Below are positions 43,434 to 52,055 of a stretch of 64,000 nucleotides of DNA, one piece after another. The stretch is taken from contig NZ_JAIMCA010000001.1 in the NCBI RefSeq assembly GCF_025499465.1, positions 496,001-560,000 of the forward strand, given 5' to 3'. The notes beneath the pieces were generated by a model, which saw only the letters and a program-made list of their open reading frames with translations, was not told where the DNA came from and did not search any database. The translations under genes and the position numbers were made by a program. Each line of letters opens with the position of its first letter. Position 1 is the first letter of the stretch. The stretch is from Allobosea sp. BH3. GTDB taxonomy: Bacteria > Pseudomonadota > Alphaproteobacteria > Rhizobiales > Beijerinckiaceae.

Positions 43434-43440
43434 CCTCCGA

Positions 43441-45840
43441 CTACGGCAAAGCCTTCAGATAACGCACCGGCCGCCCGGGTGACGCAGCATTCGCGGCGTG
43501 AACGATCGCATTCGCGTCGATCCCGAAATGGCGGTAGAGATCGGCCACCGTGCCGGTCTGGCCGAAATGCTCGACGCCGAGCGCCTTCTGCCGGTGGCCA
43601 TGCACGCTGCCGAGCCAGGCCAGCGTCGCCGGATGCCCGTCCAGCACCGACACGATGCCGCAATCGCGCGAGAGATCGCCGAGCAGCCGTTCGATATGGC
43701 TCGTAGCCTGATGGTTGCCGCGCTGGCGCGCCCGCTCCGCCGCCTGCCAGCCGGCATTGAGCCGGTCGGCCGAGGTGATGGCGAGCAGCCCGACATCGCG
43801 CCGGTCCTCCCCCAATAGCCCCACAGCCTCGATCGCCTCGGCTGCGACTGCGCCCGTATAGGCGATGACCACAGAGGCGTTCGGGCCGGGCTTCCTGAGC
43901 CAATAGGCGCCGTCGATGATGTCGCGCTCCAGCTCCGGCGTCATGGCGCGGTTCGGCTGCTCGACCTGCCGGGTCGAGAGGCGCAGATAGACCGAGCCGC
44001 CCGTCTCGTCGCGCAGCCACGTCCGCTCGTCCGGGTCGCCTTCGCCGTCGCGCTGCATGTAGTCGAAGGACCAGCGCATCATCACCGCGAGTTCGTCGAC
44101 GAAGGCCGGCTCGAAGGCGCAGAGCCCGTCCTGGCTCATGCCGATCAGCGGCGTCGCGATCGACTGATGCGCGCCGCCCTCGGGAGCCAGCGTCACGCCG
44201 GACGGCGTCGCCACCACCATGAAGCGCGCATCCTGGTAGCAGGCATAGTTCAGCGCATCGAGCCCGCGCGAGATGAAGGGGTCGTAGAGCGTGCCGATCG
44301 GGATCAGCCGTTCGCCGAAGATCGAATGCGAGAGGCCGAGCGCCGAAAGATTGATGAACAGGTTCATCTCGGCGATGCCGAGTTCGATATGCTGCCCCTG
44401 CGGGGAGAACTCCCATTTCTGCATAGAAGGGATGCGCTCGTCCTTGAACGTGTCGGCCATCGAGGCACGCGCGAAAAGACCGCGCCGGTTCACCCATGGC
44501 CCGAGATTGGTCGAGACGGTGACGTCCGGCGCCGTCGTCACGATGCGGTCGGCGAGGGGCCCGCCGGCCTTGGCGAGTTCGTCCAGAACCTTGCCGAAGC
44601 CCATCTGCGTCGACATCGTCGCCTGGATGCCGGCTTCGAGCTTGGCCGGGACAGGTAGCTTCGCGGCGCTGAGGCGGCGGCGCCCCTGCGCGAAGAACGG
44701 CACGGTATCGAGGAAGGCGCGCAGTTCGCCCTCGCCCATGCCCAACCCCTCGAACAGATCCCACTCATGCCCGGCGCGGATGCCGTTCGCCTTGCGGAAG
44801 CCGTCGAGCTGCTCCTTGGTCATCAGCCCGGCATGGTTGTCCTTGTGGCCGGCGAGCGGCAGGCCGAAGCCCTTCACCGTATAGGCGAGGAAGCAGACCG
44901 GCCGGTCGTGGTCGATCGACTCGAAGGCCTCCAGCAGCGACGGCAGGTCGTGGCCGCCGAGATTGCACATCAGCTTCGAAAGCTCGGCGTCGGAACGGCT
45001 CTCGATCAGCTTCGTCACCGGCCCCTGGTCGCCGAGATCGTCCATGAGGCGCTTGCGCCACGCCGCACCGCCCTGGAAGGTCAGCGCCGAATAGAGTTGG
45101 TTCGGGCAGGAATCGATCCAGGCTTTCAGCCGCTCGCCGCCCTTCTCCTTGAACGCGGCCTGCTGCAGCGAGCCGTATTTCAGCGTCACGACATCCCAGC
45201 CGAAATTGCGGAACATCGTCTCGAAGCGGTCGTAGAGCCCTTCGCGGATCACTGCGTCGAGCGATTGGCGGTTGTAGTCGATCACCCACCAGGTGTTGCG
45301 AACGCCGTGCTTCCAGCCCTCCATCAGGGCCTCGAAGATATTGCCCTCGTCGAGCTCGGCATCGCCGATCAACGAGACCATGCGCCCTTCCGGGCGGTCC
45401 TTCGCCCAGCCATGCGCCTTCACATAATCCTGCGTCAGCGAGGAGAAGAGCGTCTGCGCGACGCCCAGCCCCACCGAGCCGGTCGAGAAATCGACGTCGT
45501 CGATGTCCTTGGTGCGGGAGGGGTAGCTCTGCGCGCCCTTGTAGCCGCGGAAATTCTCCAGCTTCTCGCGCGTCTGCAACCCCATCAGGTAGTTGATGGC
45601 GTGGAAGATCGGCGAGGCATGCGGCTTCACCGCCACCCGGTCCTGCGGCTTCAGCGCGGCCATGTAGAGAGCGGTCATGATCGTGGCGAGGGACGCGGAC
45701 GAGGCCTGATGCCCGCCGACCTTCATGCCGTCATCGCTCGGGCGGATATGGTTGGCGTTGTGGATCGTCCATGAAGCGAGCCAGAGGATTTTTCTTTCCA
45801 GCTCGGCGAGAAACGGCAGGCGCGGATCTGTCGTTGTCAT
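43441..45840 (-). CDS. AceE-like transketolase-family TPP enzyme
   Basis: The 799-residue protein is a homodimeric-E1-like thiamine diphosphate enzyme. It has the TPP motif GDAELDEGN...DYNRQSLDAVI (about residues 159-198), an N-terminal MKVGGHQASSASLATIMTALYM similar to the AceE region, and the second domain FSPQGQHIELGIAEMNLFINLSALGLSHS. It also has the transketolase C-domain end LGVEHFGQTGTVADLYRHFGID. It resembles pyruvate dehydrogenase E1 in plan but is shorter (AceE is about 885) and lies far from any E2/E3 gene. It probably uses another substrate, or acts as a true transketolase. It is flanked by the two copies of the same palindromic element. Confidence 0.85.
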   Translation of the reverse strand: MTTTDPRLPFLAELERKILWLASWTIHNANHIRPSDDGMKVGGHQASSASLATIMTALYMAALKPQDRVAVKPHASPIFHAINYLMGLQTREKLENFRGYKGAQSYPSRTKDIDDVDFSTGSVGLGVAQTLFSSLTQDYVKAHGWAKDRPEGRMVSLIGDAELDEGNIFEALMEGWKHGVRNTWWVIDYNRQSLDAVIREGLYDRFETMFRNFGWDVVTLKYGSLQQAAFKEKGGERLKAWIDSCPNQLYSALTFQGGAAWRKRLMDDLGDQGPVTKLIESRSDAELSKLMCNLGGHDLPSLLEAFESIDHDRPVCFLAYTVKGFGLPLAGHKDNHAGLMTKEQLDGFRKANGIRAGHEWDLFEGLGMGEGELRAFLDTVPFFAQGRRRLSAAKLPVPAKLEAGIQATMSTQMGFGKVLDELAKAGGPLADRIVTTAPDVTVSTNLGPWVNRRGLFARASMADTFKDERIPSMQKWEFSPQGQHIELGIAEMNLFINLSALGLSHSIFGERLIPIGTLYDPFISRGLDALNYACYQDARFMVVATPSGVTLAPEGGAHQSIATPLIGMSQDGLCAFEPAFVDELAVMMRWSFDYMQRDGEGDPDERTWLRDETGGSVYLRLSTRQVEQPNRAMTPELERDIIDGAYWLRKPGPNASVVIAYTGAVAAEAIEAVGLLGEDRRDVGLLAITSADRLNAGWQAAERARQRGNHQATSHIERLLGDLSRDCGIVSVLDGHPATLAWLGSVHGHRQKALGVEHFGQTGTVADLYRHFGIDANAIVHAANAASPGRPVRYLKALP

Positions 45841-46038
45841 GATGTTTTGTCCGTACTCCCCAGTACGGCAGATCATGCACTGGACGCCTTGGCAGGACGA
45901 ACCAAATTTTCGCGACCACGCGCCCTGCTTTGGCGGTTTCCGCTATGGAACTTCGTCAAGGTGCGCGAAACCACCAAATAGTCCAGGAGTTCTCTCGTTG
46001 GAATTGATAACGCTGAGAAGCGGCGCGTGAATGCAGGG
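45841..46038. promoter_or_regulatory. Gap upstream of the transketolase-like gene
   Basis: About 200 bases, relatively AT-rich near 45840-46010, likely carrying the promoter of the transketolase-like gene. An inverted pair GTACT / AGTAC occurs near 45853-45866. No ORF is supported. Confidence 0.3.
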
Positions 46039-46172
46039 TGTCATCCCGTGCGCGCTGCGGCATGGAATGCCGCTGCGCTGACACGGGACCGTCTGCAGAA
46101 AAAGGCGCCTTCTCGTCGTACGATCCGTGTCTGCGCAGCAGCGTTACCCGCTGCAACGCGCACGGGATGACA
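46039..46172. repeat. Palindromic repeat element, copy B
   Basis: The 134-base element has perfect 16-bp terminal inverted repeats, TGTCATCCCGTGCGCG / CGCGCACGGGATGACA. It has an inner hairpin GCGGCAT-gga-ATGCCGC and the same core words as copy A at nearly the same spacing. Confidence 0.8.
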
Positions 46173-46272
46173 AGCGGCTCCCCCGCGCACCCCGCTTGTG
46201 AGCGACCACCGCCCCATGCCAGAAACCCAGCACGGAATCGGGCCGAACGAGCCGAGCAGGAGGAGCCTTCCC

Positions 46273-47694
46273 ATGAGCAACAGCAAGGAGGTCTGGCGCC
46301 TCATCGACGAGAAGAGCCCGGCCTATTTCGCGCTGTCGGACCGCATCTGGCACACGCCCGAGCTGAACTATCAGGAGGTTCGCTCCGCCGCCGAGCACCG
46401 CGCCATGCTGGAAAGCGAGGGCTTCCGCGTCGAGACCGGCATCGCCGGCCTGCCCACCGCCGTGATCGGCGAGGCCGGCGAAGGCGGCCCGGTCATCGCG
46501 ATCATGGGCGAATACGACGCGCTGCCGGGATTGAGCCAGGAGGCAGGCGTCGCGTCCGAGAGCCCGGTCGCGAAAGGCGGCAACGGCCATGGCTGCGGCC
46601 ACAACATGCTGGGCTCCGCCTCGCTTCTGGCCGCTACGGCCGTGAAGGATTATCTCGCCGCCAACGGAATCAAGGGCCGCGTGCGCTATTACGGCTGCCC
46701 CGCCGAGGAAGGCGGCTCGGCCAAGGGCTTCATGGTCCGGGCCGGCGCCTTCGACGATGTCGACATCGCGCTGTGCTGGCACCCGGCCTCGTTCAGCGGC
46801 GTCAACCGGGCCTTCTCGCTGGCCTGCGTCGAGATCGAATACACCTTCAACGGCCGCGCCTCGCATGCCGCCGCCGCGCCTCATCTCGGCCGTTCGGCGC
46901 TCGACGCCGTCGAGCTGATGCATATCGGCGTCAATTACATGCGCGAGCACATGCCTTCGACGGCGCGCGTGCATTACGCGATCATCAATGCCGGCGGCAT
47001 CGCTCCCAATGTCGTGCAGGCCACGGCCACCACGCGCCAGCTGATCCGCGCCGCCACGCTCAGCGAGATGTGGGACCTCGTCGCCCGCGTGAAGAAGATC
47101 GCCGAGGGCGCGGCGCTGATGAGCGAGACGACGGTTTCTGTCAGGCAGCTCTCGGGCGACGCCAACCTCGTCGCCAATCGCCCGCTCGAAGAAGCCATGC
47201 ACGCCAATCTGCAGGCGCTCGGCGGCCCGGGCTTCGACGCCGCGGACCACGAATTCGCCGCGAAATTCCAGAAGACGCTGAGCCCGCAGGATATCGCCGC
47301 CGCCTATGGCCGCTTCGACCTGACGCCAAAGCCGGGCGAGGCGCTGAGCGACGAGATCTATCCGCTCGGCGCCGGCAACGACACCTCCGTCGGCTCGACC
47401 GATGTCGGCACGGTGAGCTGGGTCGTGCCCACGGTCCAGTGCCGCACCGCGTGCTATGCGGTCGGCACCCCCGGCCATTCCTGGCAGCTTGTCGCGCAGG
47501 GGCTGGCTCCGGCGGCGCATAAGGGTCTGGCGCTCGCGGCCAAGGCCATGGCGGGTGTCGCCTCGGATGTGCTCGGCGACCCCGCTCTGCTCAAGGCGGC
47601 CAAGGACGAATTCGCGGCGTTCCGCGCCCGCAACCCCTTCGCCAATCCGATCACCGACGATGTCGAGCCCCCGCTCGACATGGCAGCGCACTGA
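46273..47694 (+). CDS. M20-family amidohydrolase (AbgB-like)
   Basis: The 473-residue zinc hydrolase belongs to the M20D group that includes p-aminobenzoyl-glutamate hydrolase subunit B. Metal-site elements are visible as MGEYDALPG, GHGCGHNMLGSA (His-Cys-Gly-His) and the catalytic Glu pair in CPAEEGGSAKGFMV. A dimerisation domain with FNGRASHAAAAPHLGRSALDAVELM follows, and the last His lies in VGTPGHSWQLVAQ. The ATG at 46273 follows AGGAGGAG. A second, distinct M20-type hydrolase starts 40 bases downstream, so the two are likely cotranscribed. The natural substrate is unknown. Confidence 0.88.
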   Translation: MSNSKEVWRLIDEKSPAYFALSDRIWHTPELNYQEVRSAAEHRAMLESEGFRVETGIAGLPTAVIGEAGEGGPVIAIMGEYDALPGLSQEAGVASESPVAKGGNGHGCGHNMLGSASLLAATAVKDYLAANGIKGRVRYYGCPAEEGGSAKGFMVRAGAFDDVDIALCWHPASFSGVNRAFSLACVEIEYTFNGRASHAAAAPHLGRSALDAVELMHIGVNYMREHMPSTARVHYAIINAGGIAPNVVQATATTRQLIRAATLSEMWDLVARVKKIAEGAALMSETTVSVRQLSGDANLVANRPLEEAMHANLQALGGPGFDAADHEFAAKFQKTLSPQDIAAAYGRFDLTPKPGEALSDEIYPLGAGNDTSVGSTDVGTVSWVVPTVQCRTACYAVGTPGHSWQLVAQGLAPAAHKGLALAAKAMAGVASDVLGDPALLKAAKDEFAAFRARNPFANPITDDVEPPLDMAAH

Positions 47695-47734
47695 TCACGA
47701 CACGTCCTTCGACCGCCGCCAAGAGGATCCGCCG

Positions 47735-48979
47735 ATGCCCCTGCCCGCCTCCGCCCGCATCGACATCGAGCGCTTCTGGACGACGATCGAGCGCTCCGCC
47801 GAGATCGGGGCCGGGCGCCCCGGCGGTCTCTCGCGGCTCGCGCTCGGCGATGCCGACAAGGCGATGCGGGATATCTTCGTCGGCTGGTGCAAGGAGGCCG
47901 GCCTCGCCTTGCGCGTCGACGCCATCGGCAACATCTTCGCCCGGCGCCCCGGCATGGACGACAGCCTGCCGCCGGTGGTGATGGGCAGCCATCTCGACAC
48001 GCAGATCAATGGCGGGCGCTTCGATGGCATCGCCGGCGTGCTCGGCGGGCTCGAGGTGATCCGCACGCTCGATGCGCTCGGCCACCGCACGCGCCGCCCG
48101 CTCGAGCTGGTCAACTGGACCAATGAGGAGGGCGCCCGCTTCTCGCCCCCGATGGTCGGCGCCGGCTGCTTCACCGGCGTCTACACGCTCGACTGGGCGC
48201 GCGAGCGCCGCGACGACGACGGCATCTCGATGGGCGAGGAGCTGGAGCGCATTGGCTACGCCGGGGAGGCGCAGGCCGCCCCGCCCCAGCTCGACGCCTA
48301 TTTCGAGTTCCATATCGAGCAGGGGCCGATGCTCGACCGCGAGGGCTTCGAGGTCGGCGTCGTCACGGGCGGCTATGCCAGCACGGGCATGATCGTCGAG
48401 TTCCGCGGCGAGACGGCCCATACCGGCCCCTGGCCGATGGAGAAGCGCCGCAACGCGCTCGCCGCCGGCGCGCGGCTGCTGACCGCGGTCGACGATCTCG
48501 GCTGGCAATTCGCCGGCACGGGCGGCAAGGCGACGGCGGCAAGGCTCGTCGCCTGGCCGAACAAGCCCGGCATCATCGCCGACTGGGCGCAGGCCACCTG
48601 CGATGTCCGCCATGCGGACCCGGAAGCCGCCGCCGTGATGGCCGAGCGGATGCTGCGCGCGGCGCATGAGGCAGCGGCGCGGGCCAATTGCAGCGTCGAG
48701 ATTCTCGACACCTGGCGCTGGGGCGGCAAGGTCTTCGACGAGGCGATGATCGGGCTCGTCCGCGACACGTCCCTCGGCCTCGGCTATCGCACGCGCGATA
48801 TCCTGAGCCAGGCTGGCCACGATGCCTATTTCCTCGCCCGCCACACGCCAAGCGCAATGATCTTCGCGCCCTGCAAGGACGGCATCACCCACAACAACAA
48901 CGAACTCTGCACGCGCGAGGATCTGGAGCCCGGCCTCAACGTGCTGCTGCGGGCCGTGGTCGCGCGGGCGGATCGGTAA
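47735..48979 (+). CDS. Zn-dependent amidase/hydantoinase-family hydrolase (M20C)
   Basis: The 414-residue protein belongs to the allantoate amidohydrolase / N-carbamoyl-L-amino-acid hydrolase family. It has metal-binding elements VVMGSHLDTQINGGRFDGIAGVLGGLEV and WTNEEGARFSPPMVG (metal-binding/catalytic Glu pair). It also has EFHIEQGPMLDREG, FRGETAHTGPWPMEKRRNAL, SQAGHDAYFLAR and the closing GITHNNNELCTREDLEPG. It follows the AbgB-like gene with an AGAGGA site 8 bases before its ATG. Likely substrates are ureido or carbamoyl amino acids, but the exact one cannot be read. Confidence 0.9.
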   Translation: MPLPASARIDIERFWTTIERSAEIGAGRPGGLSRLALGDADKAMRDIFVGWCKEAGLALRVDAIGNIFARRPGMDDSLPPVVMGSHLDTQINGGRFDGIAGVLGGLEVIRTLDALGHRTRRPLELVNWTNEEGARFSPPMVGAGCFTGVYTLDWARERRDDDGISMGEELERIGYAGEAQAAPPQLDAYFEFHIEQGPMLDREGFEVGVVTGGYASTGMIVEFRGETAHTGPWPMEKRRNALAAGARLLTAVDDLGWQFAGTGGKATAARLVAWPNKPGIIADWAQATCDVRHADPEAAAVMAERMLRAAHEAAARANCSVEILDTWRWGGKVFDEAMIGLVRDTSLGLGYRTRDILSQAGHDAYFLARHTPSAMIFAPCKDGITHNNNELCTREDLEPGLNVLLRAVVARADR

Positions 48980-48989
48980 GCCGGCGCGC

Positions 48990-49301
48990 TCAGCTCCGGC
49001 CGGCGCTACGCGGCGGCTGGGCCGGCACGAAATCGACCCGCTCATCGATCAGCGCGCCGTCATCCGACACCACCGCAAGCCAGAGCCGATTGCCGCAGAT
49101 CACCGAGAGCCGCCAGCGTCCTTGATCCTCGCCCTCGCCGCGCTCGACGCGGCTGGTGACAAGGCCGCGCCGTTGCATGTCGCGCCATTCCCCGGCCGAC
49201 CAGCCGAAGCGCGCAGCGATCCTGTCGGCGTCGATGATGAAGCTCCCGCCAACATCGCGCTGGACCGGGAACCCGGCCGGATCGGCTTGCTCTTGTACCA
49301 T
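48990..49301 (-). CDS. Small DUF6522-like protein
   Basis: A 103-residue soluble protein (SFIIDADRIAARFGWSAGEWRDMQRRGLVTSRVERGEGEDQGRWRLSVICGNRLWLAVVSDDGALIDERVDF). The order of a helical N-terminal half, the LVTSRVERGEGEDQG turn and three C-terminal strands resembles my memory of DUF6522. That match is tentative. It is 26 bases after the AGE-family gene on the same strand and convergent with the hydrolase gene. Function unknown. Confidence 0.65.
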   Translation of the reverse strand: MVQEQADPAGFPVQRDVGGSFIIDADRIAARFGWSAGEWRDMQRRGLVTSRVERGEGEDQGRWRLSVICGNRLWLAVVSDDGALIDERVDFVPAQPPRSAGRS

Positions 49302-49327
49302 TCCCGATGTCCCGCCTACGCGGCGAT

Positions 49328-50461
49328 CTAAGGGCGGACCCGCAGCGTCTCCGCCAGACACAGGAAGAGATGATAGAGGACGCGGGAGGGCAGCGCTATC
49401 GGCAGCGGCTGACCGTCCGGCCCAAGCTGGTTGTGCCAGTGCCCGGACGGCACATCGACGAAGTGCCCGAAGAGTAGCTCGACATGGCGCTGCAGCAGCG
49501 CGCCGGCCTCGGCGTCGCCGAGGAATTCGAGCCGCGCACCAAGCGCCTTGATGAACTCGGTCTGCGGCCAGAGGAGCTTGGTCGGCTGCACCACCGTGCC
49601 ATCGACCTCGATCCCGTCGAGCACGAGCGGCGGATGCCCGGGCCGCGCATCGAGGCCCTTCGACAGGCCGAAGCGATAGAGCCCTTCCGCCAGATCGACA
49701 GCCTTCGCCCATCCGGTCAGGCGGTGATGATGATGCAGCAGCCAGACCCATTCGAACTGGTGGCCGGGTTCGCGCAGCCGGCCGGGAGCCCCGGCGACCG
49801 GTTGCCACGCCCCGTCGAAGAACTCGCCGAGCGTCCCGTTGCCATCGATGAATCGCTCGGCAGAAAGCCGCACGATCCGATCCGCCGCATCGATCCAGCG
49901 CTCCCCGCCGGTCACGTCCGCGAGCGCGTGGAAAGCCTCGAGCAGATGCATATGCGGGTTCTGCCGGCGCGGCAGCGCGCCGAGATCATCCTCGGCATAG
50001 CCGCCGGCCGGATGGGCGAGATCGCGCTCGATCAGGTCCATCGTCGCATCGGCGAGCTGGAGCGCGGCCTTCTCGCCGGTCGCGGCGTGGTAATGCGCGC
50101 TGGCAAAGAGCACGAAGGCGAGGTCGTAGAGATCCCGCCGCGGCACGCTCGCCGAGCCGTCAGGACGGAAGCGCTTCGGCACGAAGCCGTTGATCTCGTG
50201 GGTCTTGAGCAGCAGCGAGAAGCCGTGCCGCGCGGCATACAGCGCCGCTTCGCTTCCGCTCAGGCGCCCCGCATGAGCAAAGGTATAGGCGAGCCGTGCC
50301 GTGGCGAGCGCGCTGCGATCGGGCGCCGGGACGGCGCTGCCGTCCGTCCGGAATTCCTCGACATAGCCACCCGCCTTGCGCTCGACGGCCCGCTCGATCC
50401 AGGCCGGGATCAGCGTCTCATCGGTCCAGCGTCTCAAACCCGCAGGCGTAAGATCGAGCAT
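49328..50461 (-). CDS. AGE-family (N-acylglucosamine 2-epimerase / mannose isomerase-like) enzyme
   Basis: The 377-residue protein shows the (alpha/alpha)6-barrel pattern of the AGE superfamily. Segments include GGYVEEFRTDGS, RLAYTFAHAGRL, DLYDLAFVLFASAHYHAATGE, QNPHMHLLEAFHALADVTG, PGHQFEWVWLLHHHHRLTGW (catalytic His region) and LLWPQTEFIKALGARLEF. Such enzymes epimerise N-acylglucosamine or isomerise mannose/fructose, and many lack assigned substrates. Its position between amino-acid hydrolase and transporter genes gives no clear clue. Confidence 0.85.
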   Translation of the reverse strand: MLDLTPAGLRRWTDETLIPAWIERAVERKAGGYVEEFRTDGSAVPAPDRSALATARLAYTFAHAGRLSGSEAALYAARHGFSLLLKTHEINGFVPKRFRPDGSASVPRRDLYDLAFVLFASAHYHAATGEKAALQLADATMDLIERDLAHPAGGYAEDDLGALPRRQNPHMHLLEAFHALADVTGGERWIDAADRIVRLSAERFIDGNGTLGEFFDGAWQPVAGAPGRLREPGHQFEWVWLLHHHHRLTGWAKAVDLAEGLYRFGLSKGLDARPGHPPLVLDGIEVDGTVVQPTKLLWPQTEFIKALGARLEFLGDAEAGALLQRHVELLFGHFVDVPSGHWHNQLGPDGQPLPIALPSRVLYHLFLCLAETLRVRP

Positions 50462-50531
50462 CAGGCAAAACCATATCGGGCAAATGCAAATACGCCCGGC
50501 TGGAAAGCCGGGCGCATCGGTTTCGTCAGGC

Positions 50532-51350
50532 TCAGAACTGCGGCATGGGCGGCAGCTTGGTCAGCGGGATGCCGAACCAGGCCTGGTTGATCTTCGACAG
50601 ATCGCCGCTCTTCTCGATATCGGCGATGAACTTGTTGACGTACTCCGCCAGCGCCGTGTCGGACTTGCGGAAGGCGATGCCGTTCGCCTGCTCGCGCAGC
50701 GTCAGCTTCGGCTCCAGGTTGAGCTGCGGGTAGTCCTTGGTCAGCTGGGCGAGAACGACGTTGCTCGCGCCGATGGCCTGGACCTGGCCGGAAATCAGCG
50801 CCTGCAGGGCGGTGGCGTCGTCATCATAGCGCTTCAGCGGCGTGCCGGCCGGCGCGACGGCTGTCAGCGCAGTGTCCTGCGTCGAGGCGCGGGCGACGCT
50901 GATCCCCGACAGCGACTTCATATCCTCCGGTGCCTTGACCGCCGCACTCTTGGGCGCCAGCAGGTAGATCGTGATCGCGCTGTAGGGGTTTGAGAACAGC
51001 ACCTGCTTGGAGCGCTCGGCCGTGATGCCGAAGGTCGCGATCAGCGCGTCGATCTTGTTGGTGAGCAGATACGGGATGCGGTTCGGGCCGGTCACCGGCA
51101 CGAGCTCGAGCTGCACGCCGAGCGCCTTGGCAAGCAGCTTCGCCACGTCGGCGTCGTAGCCGGCCGGCTGCTGCTGCGCATCGGTGCCGCCGAAGGGCGG
51201 GAAATCGGTCATGACGCCGACCGTGATCTTGCCTTTGGCCTTGATCTCTTCGGGCGTGGCGGCCTGGGCAGGGGCGAGCGATGCGGCGGCAAGGCCGCCG
51301 AAAACAAGCGCGCCAAGGCCGCGCCGGCAGATCGACTTGAACAGGGACAT
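50532..51350 (-). CDS. Amino acid ABC transporter, periplasmic binding protein
   Basis: A 272-residue family 3 solute-binding protein with a signal peptide (MSLFKSICRRGLGALVFGGLAAASLAPAQA). The family pattern follows: ITVGVMTDFPPFGGTDAQQQPAGYDADVAKLLAKALGVQLELVPVTGPNRIPYLLTNKIDALIATFGITAERSKQVLFSNPYS. It is the last gene of a three-gene unit with two permeases. The ligand is probably an amino acid. The nearby dialkylglycine decarboxylase suggests 2-aminoisobutyrate as one candidate, by inference only. Confidence 0.92.
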   Translation of the reverse strand: MSLFKSICRRGLGALVFGGLAAASLAPAQAATPEEIKAKGKITVGVMTDFPPFGGTDAQQQPAGYDADVAKLLAKALGVQLELVPVTGPNRIPYLLTNKIDALIATFGITAERSKQVLFSNPYSAITIYLLAPKSAAVKAPEDMKSLSGISVARASTQDTALTAVAPAGTPLKRYDDDATALQALISGQVQAIGASNVVLAQLTKDYPQLNLEPKLTLREQANGIAFRKSDTALAEYVNKFIADIEKSGDLSKINQAWFGIPLTKLPPMPQF

Positions 51351-51395
51351 GAGACGTTCTCCTCTGAAGACAGGCCGGTGTTGCGTCGTTCCGCG

Positions 51396-52046
51396 CTATC
51401 GGGCGGCGACGAGGAGCTTCTGCTCCATCCTTTTGCTGTAGGCCGAGAGCGGCCGACAGATGACATAGTAGACCAGCGCGACCAGCGCGAAGATCGTGAA
51501 GGGCCGGAAGGTGGCGTTGTTGATCACCTGCGCGGCACGCGTCAGCTCCACGAAGCCGATGATCGAGGCGAGCGAGGTGCCCTTGATGAGCTGCACCAGG
51601 AAGCCGATCGTCGGCGGGATCGCGAGCTTGATCGCCTGCGGCGCGATGACGAGCGCCATCTTCGGCCAGAAGCGCAGTCCGAGCGCTGTCGCAGCCTCCC
51701 ATTGCCCGCGCGGCACCACCTCGATGGAACCCCGCCAGATCTCGCCGAGGAAGGCGCTGGCATGGAGCGACAGGCCGAGCGCCGCCGCGGTCCAGGGATC
51801 GACCGACCAGCCGAACAACCCCGGCACGAAGAAGGCGAGGAAGAGCTGCATCAGCAGCGGCGTGCCCTGGAAGAGCTTGATGTAGCCGGTGGCCGCCAGC
51901 CGCAGCCACTTGAACTCGCTGGTGCGGGCAAGCGCCACCAGAACGCCGCCGATCGACCCGCCGATGAAGGCGACGAGCGAGAGCAGCAGCGTCCAGCGCG
52001 CCGCCATGATGATGAAGAGGAGATCGCTCGATCCGAGTGCGCGCAT
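51396..52046 (-). CDS. Amino acid ABC transporter permease (HisQM type), second
   Basis: A 216-residue permease with about five spans. The EAA loop reads VPRGQWEAATALGLRFWPKMALVIAPQAIKLAIPPTIGFLVQLIKGTSLAS, and the N-terminal YIKLFQGTPLLMQLFLAFF matches polar amino-acid permeases. It lies 9 bases after the other permease gene and 45 bases before the binding-protein gene. No ATPase gene is found within this unit. Confidence 0.92.
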   Translation of the reverse strand: MRALGSSDLLFIIMAARWTLLLSLVAFIGGSIGGVLVALARTSEFKWLRLAATGYIKLFQGTPLLMQLFLAFFVPGLFGWSVDPWTAAALGLSLHASAFLGEIWRGSIEVVPRGQWEAATALGLRFWPKMALVIAPQAIKLAIPPTIGFLVQLIKGTSLASIIGFVELTRAAQVINNATFRPFTIFALVALVYYVICRPLSAYSKRMEQKLLVAAR

Positions 52047-52055
52047 CTGTTCCTC

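Noticed and set aside
46039-46172. Copy B of the palindromic element considered as a CRISPR or tRNA-like unit
   Set aside because: There is no regular repeat-spacer pattern and no cloverleaf; terminal inverted repeats and a second copy indicate a dispersed palindromic element.
49302-49808. Upstream extension of the DUF6522-like frame to 272 residues
   Set aside because: The added part overlaps the AGE-family coding region in another frame and is Arg/Ala-rich noise.
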